64,000 nt of DNA from Aliiroseovarius zhejiangensis (GCF_014656375.1 NZ_BNCH01000001.1:744001-808000), one strand, 5' to 3'; counted from the first letter of the stretch, positions 27,018-36,671 are shown. Translations and numbers: made by a program. Notes: a model not told the origin generated them from the letters alone.

Positions 27018-29519
27018 TTAGGCGCGTTCAACCTTGCAGGCGCATTTCTTGAAGTCCGTTTCCTTGGAAATCGGGCAAGTTGCGTCCAGCGTCAGCTTGT
27101 TGGTCAACTGGCCCTCGTCGAACCACGGCATGAACACGACGCCTTTGGGCATCTTGTTCCGGCCACGGGTTTCGACCCGCGACAGCACCTCGCCGCGCCG
27201 GGTCGAGATCGAGATCTCCTGCCCGCGACGCAGGCCACGGTCCTTGGCGTCATCGGGGTGCATGAAGACAACAGCCGACGGGAACGAGCGGTGAAGCTCG
27301 GGCACGCGACGGGTCATCGAGCCCGAGTGCCAGTGCTCCAGCACCCGCCCCGTGACCAGCCAAAGGTTGTATTCTTCATCCGGAACTTCCGGAGCCGGCT
27401 CGTAGGGGGCGAAGATGATGAAGGCCTTGCCATCTGGCTTGCCATAGAACTTCACGCCCTCGCCTTCCTTGACGTAGGGGTCATAGCCTTCACGGAAGCG
27501 ATACAGCGTTTCCTTGCCGTCCACCACGGGCCAGCGCAGGCCACGGGCCTGGTGGTACACATCGAAATCCGCCAGATCATGGGCATGGCCGCGACCAAAC
27601 GCGGCATATTCCTCGAACAGACCTTTCTGGACATAGAACCCGAAATGCTCGCTTTCGTGGTTGTTGAACCCTTCGGCCACTTCGGACACGGGGAACTTGT
27701 TGACCTTGCCGTTCTCGTACAGAACTTCGTACAGGGTCTTGCCTTTCAGCTCTGGCATGGTGTCCAGAAGCTCGGCGGGCCAGACCTCGTCCGTGGTGAA
27801 GCGTTTCGAGAACTCCATGACCTGCCAGACATCCGACTTTGCCTCGCCCGGTGCGGACACTTGTTCGCGCCAGAACTGGGTGCGGCGTTCGGCGTTGCCA
27901 TACGCGCCTTCCTTTTCGACCCACATGGCGGTGGGCAGGATCAGGTCGGCCGACATCGCGGTGACGGTCGGATAAGGGTCCGACACGGTGATGAAGTTGT
28001 CGGGGTTGCGATAGCCCGGCAAGCCTTCTTCGTTCATGTTCGGCGCGGCCTGCATGTTGTTGGTGCACTGCACCCAGTGGCAGTTCAGGTCGCCATCTTT
28101 CAGCTTGCGGTGCATCAAGACGGCGTGGAACCCCGGCTTGCCGGGAATTGTGCCCTTCGGGATGCCCCAGGCTTTTTCGCAGATGTCGCGATGCTCTTCA
28201 TTCGCGACAACCATGTCGGCGGGCAGACGGTGGGCAAAGGTGCCAACCTCGCGCGCCGTGCCGCAAGCCGATGGCTGCCCGGTCAGCGAGAAAGGCGAGT
28301 TGCCGGGTTCCGAGATTTTGCCCACCAGCAGGTGCACGTTGTACATCAGGTTATTCACCCAGGTGCCGCGGGTGTGTTGGTTGAAGCCCATGGTCCACAG
28401 GCTCATCACCTTGCGGTTCGGGTCGGCATATTGCTGGGCCAGACGTTCCAGCGACGCAACCGGCACACCTGACAGTTCGGATACATATTCAGCGGTGTAA
28501 GGTGCGACCGCTTCCTTGTATTCCTCGAACGTCATGTCCGAAAGTTTGCCATGCGCCCCATCATGCGCCGGATTTTCTGCGGCTTGCTCAAGCTCGTGTT
28601 CGGGGCGCAGGCCATAGCCGATATCGGTCGCGGTGCGCTTGAAATGAGTGTTCTTCTCGACAAATTCCCAATTCACGGCATCGTTCTGGATGATGTAGTT
28701 GGCGATGTAGTTCAGGATCGCCAGATCCGTCTGCGGTACGAAGATCATGCCGTTGTCGGCCAGTTCGAACGAGCGATGTTCAAACGTGGACAGCACGTGA
28801 ACTTCCGCGCCCGGCTTGGTCAAACGGGTATCGGTCAGACGCGACCACAGGATCGGGTGCATCTCGGCCATGTTCGAGCCCCACAGGACAAACGTATCCG
28901 CATGTTCAAGGTCGTCATAGCAACCCATCGGCTCGTCAATGCCGAAGGTGCGGATGAAACCGGCGACGGCAGACGCCATACAGTGGCGCGCGTTGGGATC
29001 GATGTTGTTGGACCGGAACCCGGCCTTCATCAGCTTGGCCGCGGCATAGCCTTCCCAGACCGTCCACTGACCGGATCCGAACATGGAGACGGCGGTGGGA
29101 CCTTTTTCCTTCAGGCTGGCCTTCCACTTCTCGGCCATCACATCGAAGGCTTCGTCCCAGCTGACCGGCTCAAAGTCGCCGTTCTTGTCATAAACGCCGT
29201 TTGCCTTGCGCAGAAGCGGCGTGGTCAGGCGGTCGGCGCCATACATGATCTTGGACAGGAAATAGCCCTTGATGCAGTTCAGGCCACGGTTCACCGGGGC
29301 TTCGGGGTCGCCCTGCGTGGCCACGACGCGGCCATCCTTGACGCCCACAAGCACCGAGCAGCCGGTGCCGCAGAACCGGCACGCGGCCTTGTCCCAGCGA
29401 ATATCCGGGCTTCTGGGCTGCGCAAGCGCGCCATTGGGAAGGGTGATGCCGGCGGCCGAGGCGGTCGCGGCGGCGGCGCTGGCCTTCAGAAACGAGCGGC
29501 GGGATGAAGTCATGGGCAT
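27018..29519 (-). CDS. napA: Periplasmic nitrate reductase catalytic subunit NapA
   Basis: An 833-residue molybdoenzyme that reduces nitrate to nitrite in the periplasm. The Tat signal [20 protein letters not shown] opens it. The [4Fe-4S] ligands are [13 protein letters not shown] and the Cys in [12 protein letters not shown], and the Mo ligand Cys lies in [13 protein letters not shown]. Later Mo-bis-MGD blocks include [13 protein letters not shown] and a C-terminal [20 protein letters not shown]. The length equals known NapA (about 830). The ATG at 29519 has GGGAG seven bases upstream. NapD, encoded just before it, is its signal-peptide chaperone. Confidence 0.97.
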   Translation of the reverse strand: MPMTSSRRSFLKASAAAATASAAGITLPNGALAQPRSPDIRWDKAACRFCGTGCSVLVGVKDGRVVATQGDPEAPVNRGLNCIKGYFLSKIMYGADRLTTPLLRKANGVYDKNGDFEPVSWDEAFDVMAEKWKASLKEKGPTAVSMFGSGQWTVWEGYAAAKLMKAGFRSNNIDPNARHCMASAVAGFIRTFGIDEPMGCYDDLEHADTFVLWGSNMAEMHPILWSRLTDTRLTKPGAEVHVLSTFEHRSFELADNGMIFVPQTDLAILNYIANYIIQNDAVNWEFVEKNTHFKRTATDIGYGLRPEHELEQAAENPAHDGAHGKLSDMTFEEYKEAVAPYTAEYVSELSGVPVASLERLAQQYADPNRKVMSLWTMGFNQHTRGTWVNNLMYNVHLLVGKISEPGNSPFSLTGQPSACGTAREVGTFAHRLPADMVVANEEHRDICEKAWGIPKGTIPGKPGFHAVLMHRKLKDGDLNCHWVQCTNNMQAAPNMNEEGLPGYRNPDNFITVSDPYPTVTAMSADLILPTAMWVEKEGAYGNAERRTQFWREQVSAPGEAKSDVWQVMEFSKRFTTDEVWPAELLDTMPELKGKTLYEVLYENGKVNKFPVSEVAEGFNNHESEHFGFYVQKGLFEEYAAFGRGHAHDLADFDVYHQARGLRWPVVDGKETLYRFREGYDPYVKEGEGVKFYGKPDGKAFIIFAPYEPAPEVPDEEYNLWLVTGRVLEHWHSGSMTRRVPELHRSFPSAVVFMHPDDAKDRGLRRGQEISISTRRGEVLSRVETRGRNKMPKGVVFMPWFDEGQLTNKLTLDATCPISKETDFKKCACKVERA

Positions 29520-29533
29520 GGTCGGTCTCCCGT

Positions 29534-29806
29534 TTAATGGTGTTGGGTCGTCGAAGGCGCGGCGGGGTTTCCGTCCAACTCTTCGAAATGGTGGTATGTC
29601 AGGGTGATGGTCAAAACGCCGGGAAACTGGTGCATTGCCATGATCTGGTCGGATGCGCGCATGTCCGGCGTGTCTTCGACGGTCACGACGATGCGACCAT
29701 CTTCATGGGCGTGCACTTCGCCACCTTCTGTCGCGTCGATTGCGGCGATGACCTGTTCGGTCATTTCGGGCATCGTATGCACAAGGCAGCCGCAGATGTT
29801 TGTCAT
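29534..29806 (-). CDS. napD: Chaperone NapD
   Basis: A 90-residue cytoplasmic chaperone that binds the NapA Tat signal and holds back export until cofactor insertion. It starts [15 protein letters not shown] and contains [19 protein letters not shown], the NapD ferredoxin-like fold pattern. The ATG at 29806 is preceded by GGAGG and overlaps the napF stop by four bases. Upstream in-frame ATGs would lie inside napF. The last 15 residues ([13 protein letters not shown]) look like a flexible tail. Confidence 0.9.
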   Translation of the reverse strand: MTNICGCLVHTMPEMTEQVIAAIDATEGGEVHAHEDGRIVVTVEDTPDMRASDQIMAMHQFPGVLTITLTYHHFEELDGNPAAPSTTQHH

Positions 29807-30303
29807 GGGCGCGCCTCCGTCTTTGGATTTGTTTTCTTGAACGTGATGGCCCCCACAGGGCATGCCATCGAGCATCCGCCGCATCCGTTGCACAGGTCTT
29901 CGTCCAGCACGGGCTGGGCGCGACCGCCAGTTTGCAGCCGAAAGCCAATGGCGCGTTGGTCACAGTGATCTTCGCAAGTACGGCAGTTCACGCCGTTCAT
30001 CGACAGGCAAGAGCTTTCGACCGACCCGCGCCAGAGCCATTCGTTCTCGGGGCTGAGCGCGCCAAAGTCGCAGGCATCGGTGCAGGCATGACAGAAGGTA
30101 CAGGCGCCGGCGTTGAAATCCAGAAACGGGCGGTCGCCCGCATCTTTCATGATGATCCCTTCAGGACAAGCGGCTGCACATTCTCCACACTGGGTACAGG
30201 CGTCATGAAACTCGGCTTCGGGGCCAGCTCCGGGGGGCCGCTGGCGCGGAACCTCTTGAACTTTGCCTTTCAGAAAGGCGCGTCTGGTGGGGGATGCAGA
30301 CAT
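29803..30303 (-). CDS. napF: Ferredoxin-type protein NapF
   Basis: A 166-residue cytoplasmic iron-sulfur protein with three cluster motifs: CTQCGECAAACPEG, CTFCHACTDACDFG and CNGCGGCSMACPVG, and an additional Cys group (CRTCEDHC). NapF assists NapA maturation. It begins MSASPTRRAFLKGKV, which keeps a Tat-like RRAFLK without a following hydrophobic core, as is usual for NapF. It is the first gene of the nap operon; no napE or napK gene is visible upstream. Confidence 0.92.
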   Translation of the reverse strand: MSASPTRRAFLKGKVQEVPRQRPPGAGPEAEFHDACTQCGECAAACPEGIIMKDAGDRPFLDFNAGACTFCHACTDACDFGALSPENEWLWRGSVESSCLSMNGVNCRTCEDHCDQRAIGFRLQTGGRAQPVLDEDLCNGCGGCSMACPVGAITFKKTNPKTEARP

Positions 30304-30599
30304 ATGACTCGCTTGCTTACTGCTGGCTTGTCATCGTTCTCTAACCGATCAGGGGGTGCGACCTTTTGACTTGGATCAATAAAAACGTCGATTTTCGATT
30401 TTCGATCAATGGGGATCGGCGCCACCTGGCGATAATCAACCTGATTTTCAACGGCTCGCCCTGATCCGGAAGCACCGTGCGCCGGCTGCTCTTAAGCGCC
30501 AATCGGGCGCCTGACGAGAGGTCAACATGCGATCGTTTCGTCTGGTTCACGGCCTCGAAGGCGCAACGCCACCCGCAGCGGAGCGTCACCCGCCCGCCC
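30304..30599. promoter_or_regulatory. napF upstream region
   Basis: About 300 bases separate napF from the convergent end of the LysR gene. It holds the Fnr-type box at 30366-30379 and a TCGATTTTCGATTTTCGAT tandem at about 30389-30407. It has no gene I can support; a plus-strand frame from 30527 only shadows the LysR gene. Confidence 0.5.
30366..30379 (-). promoter_or_regulatory. Fnr/Nnr-type box for the nap operon
   Basis: TTGACTTGGATCAA matches the Fnr consensus TTGAT-N4-ATCAA at nine of ten conserved bases. It lies about 63-76 bases before the napF start codon. Oxygen- or nitrogen-oxide-dependent control by an FnrL/Nnr-type regulator is expected from family knowledge. Confidence 0.65.
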
Positions 30600-31454
30600 T
30601 TATCCAAGCAGCATCGTGCTTAGCCCCTGAAGATAAGCCCCCAATCGCTTGCGCACGACCCGCAAATGCTGTGTCTCGACGGTATCCACATGGCGCGCGA
30701 TCCAAAGCGGGACGGTCAGGTGAGGCATCAGATCACGCCGCCGAACCAGTCGCTGGTCGCGATCCCCGACAAAACAGGGAAGCACTGTGATCCCGCCGCC
30801 CATCGCCGCCATTTCCCGCAATGTCAGAAAACTGTCGCACGAAGTGGTGACATCATCCGGACTGATATGATCGCCCATCCACTTTGCCGCCACCGATCGC
30901 GACAGGGGCCCCGTCATGGCAAACCAATTCGTTTCGCCATGATCGGCGGCATAAGCCGCAAAGCCCAGATCGGCGACTGCCGTCCCGACAAGATCATCCG
31001 ACAACGCCTCGGACGGGCGGACCACGATATGCGCCTGCTCCCGGATCAGGTCCAGATGCGTGTTGCTGCTGAGCAGGGTCATGCGAAACCCAAGTTCTTT
31101 TTCCGTCATTTCCCTGGCGAACTTGGACAAAACACCCGCACAAAGCGTGTCTGTCGACGTGATCCGGACGGTGCCGATAACTTCTTGTCGTCCACCACTT
31201 GCCAGGCGGGTGACCTCCTGAATGGCGGCTTCGGCCGTTTGGGCCGCGCGAATGACGTGAACGCGGTCAGGCAACAGGCGATATCCTTGCGCGGTGCGTT
31301 CAAAAATCGTGGTGCCGTGACGCGTCTCGAAGGCCGCCACATGGCGCAACACCGTCGCGTGGTTGACGCCCAGACGCTTGGCGGCCTGCAACACAGATCC
31401 CGTTTCGGCCACCGTCAGGACATAGCGCAGGTTATCCCAGTTTTCGTTGTGCAA
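30600..31454 (-). CDS. LysR-family transcriptional regulator
   Basis: A 284-residue regulator with the N-terminal winged helix NWDNLRYVLTVAETGSVLQAAKRLGVNHATVLRHVAAFE and a substrate-binding domain (VRITSTDTLCAGVLSKFAREM and the MAAMGGGITVLPCFVGD region). The ATG at 31454 fits the family, although the N terminus has a few extra polar residues. It is divergent from a cytochrome c' gene 115 bases away, and the gap contains an ACTGTT/AACAGT repeat suited to LysR binding. The natural effector is unknown, and control of the neighbouring cytochromes is inferred. Confidence 0.88.
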   Translation of the reverse strand: MHNENWDNLRYVLTVAETGSVLQAAKRLGVNHATVLRHVAAFETRHGTTIFERTAQGYRLLPDRVHVIRAAQTAEAAIQEVTRLASGGRQEVIGTVRITSTDTLCAGVLSKFAREMTEKELGFRMTLLSSNTHLDLIREQAHIVVRPSEALSDDLVGTAVADLGFAAYAADHGETNWFAMTGPLSRSVAAKWMGDHISPDDVTTSCDSFLTLREMAAMGGGITVLPCFVGDRDQRLVRRRDLMPHLTVPLWIARHVDTVETQHLRVVRKRLGAYLQGLSTMLLG

Positions 31455-31484
31455 TTTTTCGCAGCCTTATTTGCTATATTGCGC

Positions 31485-31508
31485 ACTGTTACCATATTTA
31501 TGAACAGT
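31485..31508. promoter_or_regulatory. LysR-type operator candidate
   Basis: ACTGTT (31485-31490) and AACAGT (31503-31508) form an inverted repeat with an AT-rich 12-base centre, between the LysR gene and the cytochrome c' gene. This has the T-N11-A character of LysR sites. Confidence 0.4.
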
Positions 31509-31569
31509 TACCCTAGGGTCGACAACCAACAAAACACGCACCCACAAGACGCAACACGGAGGATGAAAC

Positions 31570-32049
31570 ATGCGGAAAACTCTGATGACCGGACTCGCAC
31601 TTTGTGCACTTTCTGTCGGCCAACTGGCAATTGCGGACAATCACATCAGCGACAAGCAGATCGAAACCGCCGTCAAGGCACGCAAGGCACATATGCAGCT
31701 TTACGCCTTCCACCTTGGCACGCTTGGGGCCATGGCCAAGGACGAAGCCCCTTATGACGCCGAAGCGGCACAAAGCGCGGCAGACGCGATTGCAGCTTTG
31801 GCAGGCTTGCCGCAATCCGGATACTGGCTGCCCGGAAGCGACAATGGAAGCTTCGAAAACACCCGCGCTCTTCCTGCGATCTGGGCCGAAGGCAGCGATG
31901 TCGGAAAAAAGGCGCAAGAGTTTTCGGCCGCCGTCATGGCGATGCAAACCGCCGCGGGAAGCGGAGTTGACGGGTTGAAGGCCGCGATGGGTCCGTTGGG
32001 CGGGGCCTGCAGCAGTTGCCACAAAGAATACCGCCAATCCGACGACTGA
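31570..32049 (+). CDS. Cytochrome c' / c-556 family protein
   Basis: A 159-residue exported monohaem cytochrome. The signal peptide MRKTLMTGLALCALSVGQLAIA precedes a four-helix bundle. The single haem site is near the C terminus (CSSCHKEYRQS), as in class II cytochromes c. Such proteins bind nitric oxide or carry electrons in the periplasm. The ATG has GGAGG seven bases upstream. The next gene, a diheme cytochrome, starts 20 bases after the stop, so the two form an operon. Confidence 0.9.
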   Translation: MRKTLMTGLALCALSVGQLAIADNHISDKQIETAVKARKAHMQLYAFHLGTLGAMAKDEAPYDAEAAQSAADAIAALAGLPQSGYWLPGSDNGSFENTRALPAIWAEGSDVGKKAQEFSAAVMAMQTAAGSGVDGLKAAMGPLGGACSSCHKEYRQSDD

Positions 32050-32069
32050 TCGCGGGCATCAACTGAGCC

Positions 32070-32960
32070 ATGCAATTGACAAGAAGACTGATCGTCAGAT
32101 TGCTGATCTTCGGGGGGCTGCTGTGCGTGTTGGGTTTGTACCTGACCCGGCCACAGCAGCTTCCTGCTGATGCTTTGGCAGACCACACGCCCGATGCCAC
32201 CCATGGGGCTGTGGTCTATGCTGCCATGGGCTGCGCCAGTTGCCACATGGCACCTAAGTCCGAAGATCAAACGGTGCTCAGCGGAGGCAGGTCCTTCGTC
32301 ACCGACTTCGGCACTTTCTATGCCCCCAACATTTCGTCTGATGTCGATCACGGGATTGGCGGGTGGAGCGATCTGGACATCGCGAACGCCATCGTCGAGG
32401 GGACATCGCCGGGTGGGCAGCACTATTTCCCGGTATTTCCCTATGGGTCATATCTGCGCGCCGAGTTGTCGGATGTCGCGGATCTGATCGCGCATCTGCG
32501 TCAATTGCCCGCCGATTCAACCCCCAACCGGGGACATGACGTATCCTTCCCCTTCAACATTCGCACGAGCCTGGGGGGGTGGAAACTGCTTTTCCTGCGC
32601 GATGACTGGATCATCACCGACACGCTGACCCCGCAACAGGAACGTGGGCGCGAGCTGGTCGAGGCACTTGGCCATTGCGGAGAATGCCACACACCGCGCA
32701 ACATGTTTGGCGGTATGAAATGGGATGCATGGCTGGCAGGTGCCCCGATACCGGGCAGCAAAGGGCGCACCCCCGATATTCGCCCCGAAAAACTGCAATG
32801 GTCGGCGGGCGATATCGTCGCGTATCTGAAAACCGGCCTGACACCTGAATACGATTCAGCAGGTGGCGAGATGGTCGAGGTCATCGCAAACACCAGCCAA
32901 CTGCCTGACAGCGACCTGGAGGCCATTGCCGCCTATCTGCTGATGCCCGCACTGAACTGA
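32070..32960 (+). CDS. Membrane-anchored diheme cytochrome c
   Basis: A 296-residue protein with an uncleaved N-terminal anchor (LIVRLLIFGGLLCVLGLYLT) and two CxxCH sites, CASCH in the first domain and CGECHTPRNMFG in the second. AVVYAAMGCASCHMAP and ITDTLTPQQERGRELVEALGHCGECH show two cytochrome c folds, like the diheme subunits of alcohol dehydrogenases and cytochrome partners of class II cytochromes. It lies in an operon with the cytochrome c' gene. It probably transfers electrons between the quinol/bc1 chain and a periplasmic partner, possibly the c' protein; this is inferred. Confidence 0.88.
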   Translation: MQLTRRLIVRLLIFGGLLCVLGLYLTRPQQLPADALADHTPDATHGAVVYAAMGCASCHMAPKSEDQTVLSGGRSFVTDFGTFYAPNISSDVDHGIGGWSDLDIANAIVEGTSPGGQHYFPVFPYGSYLRAELSDVADLIAHLRQLPADSTPNRGHDVSFPFNIRTSLGGWKLLFLRDDWIITDTLTPQQERGRELVEALGHCGECHTPRNMFGGMKWDAWLAGAPIPGSKGRTPDIRPEKLQWSAGDIVAYLKTGLTPEYDSAGGEMVEVIANTSQLPDSDLEAIAAYLLMPALN

Positions 32961-33159
32961 TGCTGACGGCACAGATGGCGCTGGCCGGACGGCCCAACCA
33001 CATCCCCAGGGCTTTCGCATCGGGCCGGATTTGACACCCCCTTGGAAGAACGCCCGTTGATCTTCTGCCATTGCTTGTGCACGGTCACCACAACGCCCCC
33101 ACGCCCCGCCCCTGTGGCAATGGGGCACCGAACGTGCCAACTGATGAAAGCTGATTTCG

Positions 33160-34098
33160 ATGATCCTGTGTTGTGGTGAAGCGCTGATTGACATGATCCC
33201 GGAACCGACCGTCGCAGGACGCCAAGGCTACGTCCCACATGCCGGGGGCGCGGTGTTCAACACATCGGTCGCTCTTGGTCGATTGGGCGTGAAAACCGGC
33301 CTTCTGACCGGGCTGTCAAATGACCTGTTCGGGCAGCAGTTGTCTGATGCCCTGCGCGAAAGTCATGTTGACACAAGGTTTTGCATCATCAGCGACCGAC
33401 CCACGACACTGGCCTTCGTGCAACTGGAGGATGGGCACGCAAGCTATTCGTTTTACGACGAAAATTCGGCTGGACGCATGATTGCCCCGAGCGACCTGCC
33501 AGAATTACCGGACCACACGACCGCGTTGTATTTCGGCGGCATCAGCCTTGCCTGTGAACCGGGGGCCATAACTTATTGCACCTTTGCTGAACGCCACGCT
33601 GCCACACGACTTGTTATGCTCGACCCGAATATCCGCCCTGATTTCATCGCGGACGAAACACGCTATCGCACTCGGCTCGATCGCATGATAGCGCTCGCAG
33701 ACATTGTGAAAGTGTCCGATGAAGATCTTGGCTGGATCGACCCTGCGCCCAAATCGCTTGAAGGCAAGGCAAACGCCATGATGAGCCGGGGGCCGAGCCT
33801 GGTCATCGTCACACGAGGAGGCGAAGGCGCAACCGGGTATCTGAAAGATGGTACAGTTGTCGAGGTTCCCGCGCGGCAGATTCAGATTGCCGACACCGTC
33901 GGTGCGGGCGATACGTTCAATGCTGGCGTCATGGCCAGCCTGTCCCAGCAAGGCCTATTGGCTAAACACAAGCGCGCTTCGTGGGACGCCGGGACGGTGG
34001 CCACGGCTCTGGCATTCGGCGCAAAGGTCGCCGCCGTCACAGTGTCACGCATCGGTGCAAACCCTCCCTGGGCCGAAGAACTGGTTGCAGGGTCGTAA
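33160..34098 (+). CDS. PfkB-family carbohydrate kinase, fructokinase-like
   Basis: A 312-residue ribokinase-fold kinase. The N-terminal signature HAGGAVFNTSVALGRLG (about 27-43) and the C-terminal signature DTVGAGDTFNAG, with catalytic Asp near 251, are both complete. ICCGEALIDMIPE-type openings are usual for fructokinases, but substrate (fructose, 2-keto-3-deoxygluconate and so on) cannot be fixed. The start has only a weak ribosome binding site. It stands alone; no sugar transporter is adjacent in the window. Confidence 0.88.
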   Translation: MILCCGEALIDMIPEPTVAGRQGYVPHAGGAVFNTSVALGRLGVKTGLLTGLSNDLFGQQLSDALRESHVDTRFCIISDRPTTLAFVQLEDGHASYSFYDENSAGRMIAPSDLPELPDHTTALYFGGISLACEPGAITYCTFAERHAATRLVMLDPNIRPDFIADETRYRTRLDRMIALADIVKVSDEDLGWIDPAPKSLEGKANAMMSRGPSLVIVTRGGEGATGYLKDGTVVEVPARQIQIADTVGAGDTFNAGVMASLSQQGLLAKHKRASWDAGTVATALAFGAKVAAVTVSRIGANPPWAEELVAGS

Positions 34099-34147
34099 GT
34101 TGCATCATGGCGACGCCTTTCTGGCAACAGCGCCCTGCAACGGTCAC

Positions 34148-34214
34148 GGTTCCGGCGGAGTCAGCCCCCAAATCGAACCTCCGGGCAGCCCCCTGCCCGC
34201 TCTACCAACGGACC
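34148..34214 (-). pseudogene. tRNA-like relic
   Basis: On the minus strand this contains TTGGTAGAGC, like a tRNA D-arm, and GGTTCGATT, like a T-arm. Between them is a GGGCA/TGCCC hairpin at the anticodon-arm position, and near-complementary ends GGTCCG/CGGAACC. The 5' D-stem is missing and the T-arm is followed by extra bases, so it cannot be a working tRNA. It may be a decayed copy or a chance likeness. Confidence 0.25.
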
Positions 34215-34277
34215 GTAGCTTGTTCCCGGGCGAGGGTGTCAGAGGCACGAACCAAGCTGGAACGAGACCAAGCGAAA

Positions 34278-35153
34278 TCAGGAGCCAGAGGAACGCCTCT
34301 TCCCAATCCGCTGACGCACAGTTCTCAGAATCTCTTTTGCCTTGGCCTCCAGCACCACATTTTTTGACGGGCTGATACAATGAAACAGCTCGGGTCGACG
34401 CCACAGGCAGTCTGCGAAAATCGTTTCTTCATCATGGGCATAGGCCATTCCTTTCGCGCGGTTTGCGGCCTCCTCAAACTCGACCTCAACGTCGCGCCAC
34501 ACTGGGGCATGAGCCGACAGAAAACTCGCATTGAGCGGCAGCAGGGCGCCATAATACCGCATGGCATTGCCATAGTGGGACAGCCGATCGTGAGGCAGGT
34601 CCATCTTTTGGATCGCCTTGACATCTCTGTGACGCTTGAAACGCGACAAGGAGGCATCTATCCAGGCCACTAGGCGCTCGCCACCATCGGACCGGGCAAG
34701 AGCCGAGGTTAAAAACACCTTGCTCAACCATAACGACAGCATGGAGCAGAAGACGTCCTCTCCACTGCCGCGAAAGTCCCGCCAGTAATGCACGACCCCT
34801 TTTTCCCCGTTGTATTCAGCCGGTTTAGCGAAACGGTCCAACTCCATACGTCGACAGGCTTCCAACATTTCCTGCGCCAGACCAAATGCCGGCAAATCGG
34901 CGATTGGAAGAAACCGCTCTACCAGATGAATGTCCCTTTCGGCACACAGCTCCCGAACATGGGACATTTGGTGCTGATCATCGCTGTAAAACACAAGATC
35001 CTGGTCGCGGACCATATCGAGTGTCGCGGGCAGGTATGAGTCATATAAACTTTTGGGTCGCTTGGTATTACCGGCGATCATCCAGTACCCAGAGCAATAA
35101 AGCCGCCTTTTCGCGTCAGACTTGCTTTTCACGTCTGTCAAACCCTGAACCAT
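34278..35153 (-). CDS. Protein of unknown function, possible HtrL/WlaTC-like glycosyltransferase
   Basis: A 291-residue soluble protein with no signal peptide. The N-terminal half has SGYWMIAGNTKRPKSLYDSY, LVFYSDDQHQMSHVRELC and WLSKVFLTSALARSD, and a later LVAWIDASLSRFKRHRD. The order of a display strand, a YSDD-like acidic pair and a WID-x-SL motif resembles HtrL/WlaTC-type glycosyltransferases that modify surface sugars. I am not sure of this. It is monocistronic, with a tRNA-like relic after it and an empty 470-base region before it, so it may be part of an acquired segment. The capsule genes are 6 kb away. Confidence 0.6.
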   Translation of the reverse strand: MVQGLTDVKSKSDAKRRLYCSGYWMIAGNTKRPKSLYDSYLPATLDMVRDQDLVFYSDDQHQMSHVRELCAERDIHLVERFLPIADLPAFGLAQEMLEACRRMELDRFAKPAEYNGEKGVVHYWRDFRGSGEDVFCSMLSLWLSKVFLTSALARSDGGERLVAWIDASLSRFKRHRDVKAIQKMDLPHDRLSHYGNAMRYYGALLPLNASFLSAHAPVWRDVEVEFEEAANRAKGMAYAHDEETIFADCLWRRPELFHCISPSKNVVLEAKAKEILRTVRQRIGKRRSSGS

Positions 35154-35627
35154 CGCCCTTCTCCTCTGAGTCTACATTGCACGCGACAGCCTATTGAAAA
35201 CAAGCGATTTTATTCGCGTCCTGGCGAAACTCTATGCCTGTTGCAAACTGACCTGATCCTGCAGCTTCTGCAGAGGTTCATCTGGCCAATAGACCCACCA
35301 AGGCTGACTGTGCGTCGTCCGCCAGATGGGTTGGCAGGCACACATTCCGCGTCACTGCAGAAGACCGCGCAGGAATTCGGACATATGACGGCAATACTCC
35401 ATACGCCGTGCCTTGATGACCGCGGGCACTTCAATCGGCATGGTGACAGCGGTAATGCGGGCGGTGCGGGCATAGCCACAATGGTTGGAGCATTCGGGTG
35501 CGAGGCCAGCATCGGCCACGGGTATGTGCCGCTTCCGGATGTTACGCCTATCGCCATAGCACTGGATCCCCGCACGGACCCAGTCCAACCAAGATAGTCA
35601 TTCTGTTGATCAGACTACGATGAATGG
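35154..35627. other. Intergenic region, no gene supported
   Basis: About 470 bases. A minus-strand frame of 78 codons (35352-35588) reads through most of it with mixed codon use, and one stretch looks protein-like (TMPIEVPAVIKARRMEYC). There is no ribosome binding site and no family I recognise. It may be a decayed gene fragment. Confidence 0.4.
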
Positions 35628-36671
35628 TCAACCATGGGCGGCCACCAACTCCTCGTGATATTGTTGGCAACTGCCGATACAGTCGCTGACCCAATCAGAA
35701 TTGTAATAGGTGTCAAGATACCGTGCCCCACTGTCGCACAACAACGTGACGATAGAACCTTGGCGACCTTCCTTGACCATATCCTGAGCAACCCGCAAAG
35801 CCCCCCAGAGGTTTGTGCCTGTTGATGGGCCTGCCTTGCGTCCGATCAGCTCTTCCAACCACAACATGGTGGCAATGCTGGCGGCATCAGGCACCTGTAT
35901 CATGTGGTCGATCACACCGGTTTGAAACGAGTGCTCGTCCTTTGGGCGGCCGATCCCTTCCACCCGGCTGGATTTGTCGGACACCAGAGTGCGATCACCG
36001 CTTATGTAACTGTCATAGAAGACTGAGTATTCCGGATCAACGACCGTAAGTTCGGTGCCATAGCCCTTGTAGCGGATGTATCGACCCAGTGTCGCCGACG
36101 TGCCGCCCGTGCCCGCGCCCATGATCAAATGCGCAGGGATCGGGTGAGGTTCGCGTTCCATCTGCGTGAACACGCTTTCAGCAATGTTGTTGTTGCCACG
36201 CCAATCTGTCGCTCGCTCGGCATAGGTGAACTGATCCATGAAATAGCCACCAATCTCGCGGGCCAGCTCGACCGATGCACCGTGCATTTGCGGAGCGGAA
36301 CCCACAAAGTGAATTTGACCGCCATAGAATTCAATCAGCTTGATCTTACTGCGCGCGGTGCTTTCGGGCACGACGGCGATAAAGGGCACACCGATCATGC
36401 GCGCGAAATAGGCTTCAGACACGGCGGTGCTTCCAGATGACGCCTCGACGATGGTCGTGTCTTCCCGAATTTTGCCGTTGCACAGCGCATACAAGAACAG
36501 CGACCGGGCAAGCCGATGCTTGAGGCTTCCTGTCGGATGGGTGCTTTCGTCCTTCAGGTAGATGTCCACGCCCTCAAGGCGCGGCAGAGGGAGCTTGAAA
36601 AGATGAGTGTCAGCTGAACGATGCGCATCCGCGTTGATCTTTCCGATTACGTCAGTAACCCAGCTGTTCAT
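35628..36671 (-). CDS. PLP-dependent cysteine synthase-family protein, Cds1-like
   Basis: A 347-residue fold-type II PLP enzyme. [18 protein letters not shown]-like openings are typical of the Cds1 group (cysteine synthase homologues acting as L-cysteine desulfhydrases). The PLP lysine is in [15 protein letters not shown], the Asn/Ser loop is [14 protein letters not shown], and the phosphate-binding loop is [14 protein letters not shown]. The ATG at 36671 has AAGGGA seven bases upstream; the frame extends to 36755 without a site. It sits 254 bases downstream of a D-amino-acid dehydrogenase gene on the same strand. Reaction direction (cysteine breakdown or synthesis) is not certain. Confidence 0.87.
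   Translation of the reverse strand: MNSWVTDVIGKINADAHRSADTHLFKLPLPRLEGVDIYLKDESTHPTGSLKHRLARSLFLYALCNGKIREDTTIVEASSGSTAVSEAYFARMIGVPFIAVVPESTARSKIKLIEFYGGQIHFVGSAPQMHGASVELAREIGGYFMDQFTYAERATDWRGNNNIAESVFTQMEREPHPIPAHLIMGAGTGGTSATLGRYIRYKGYGTELTVVDPEYSVFYDSYISGDRTLVSDKSSRVEGIGRPKDEHSFQTGVIDHMIQVPDAASIATMLWLEELIGRKAGPSTGTNLWGALRVAQDMVKEGRQGSIVTLLCDSGARYLDTYYNSDWVSDCIGSCQQYHEELVAAHG

Noticed and set aside
27258-28472. 404-codon plus-strand open frame opposite napA
   Set aside because: Antisense shadow of napA; composition is typical of reversed coding DNA.
30389-30410. Second Fnr box upstream of napF
   Set aside because: TTGATCGAAAATCG keeps only one good half-site; the TCGATTTT tandem explains the likeness.
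35210-35575. Open frames in the 35.2-35.6 kb gap
   Set aside because: Several overlapping frames on both strands, none with a ribosome binding site or a known family; at most a decayed fragment.
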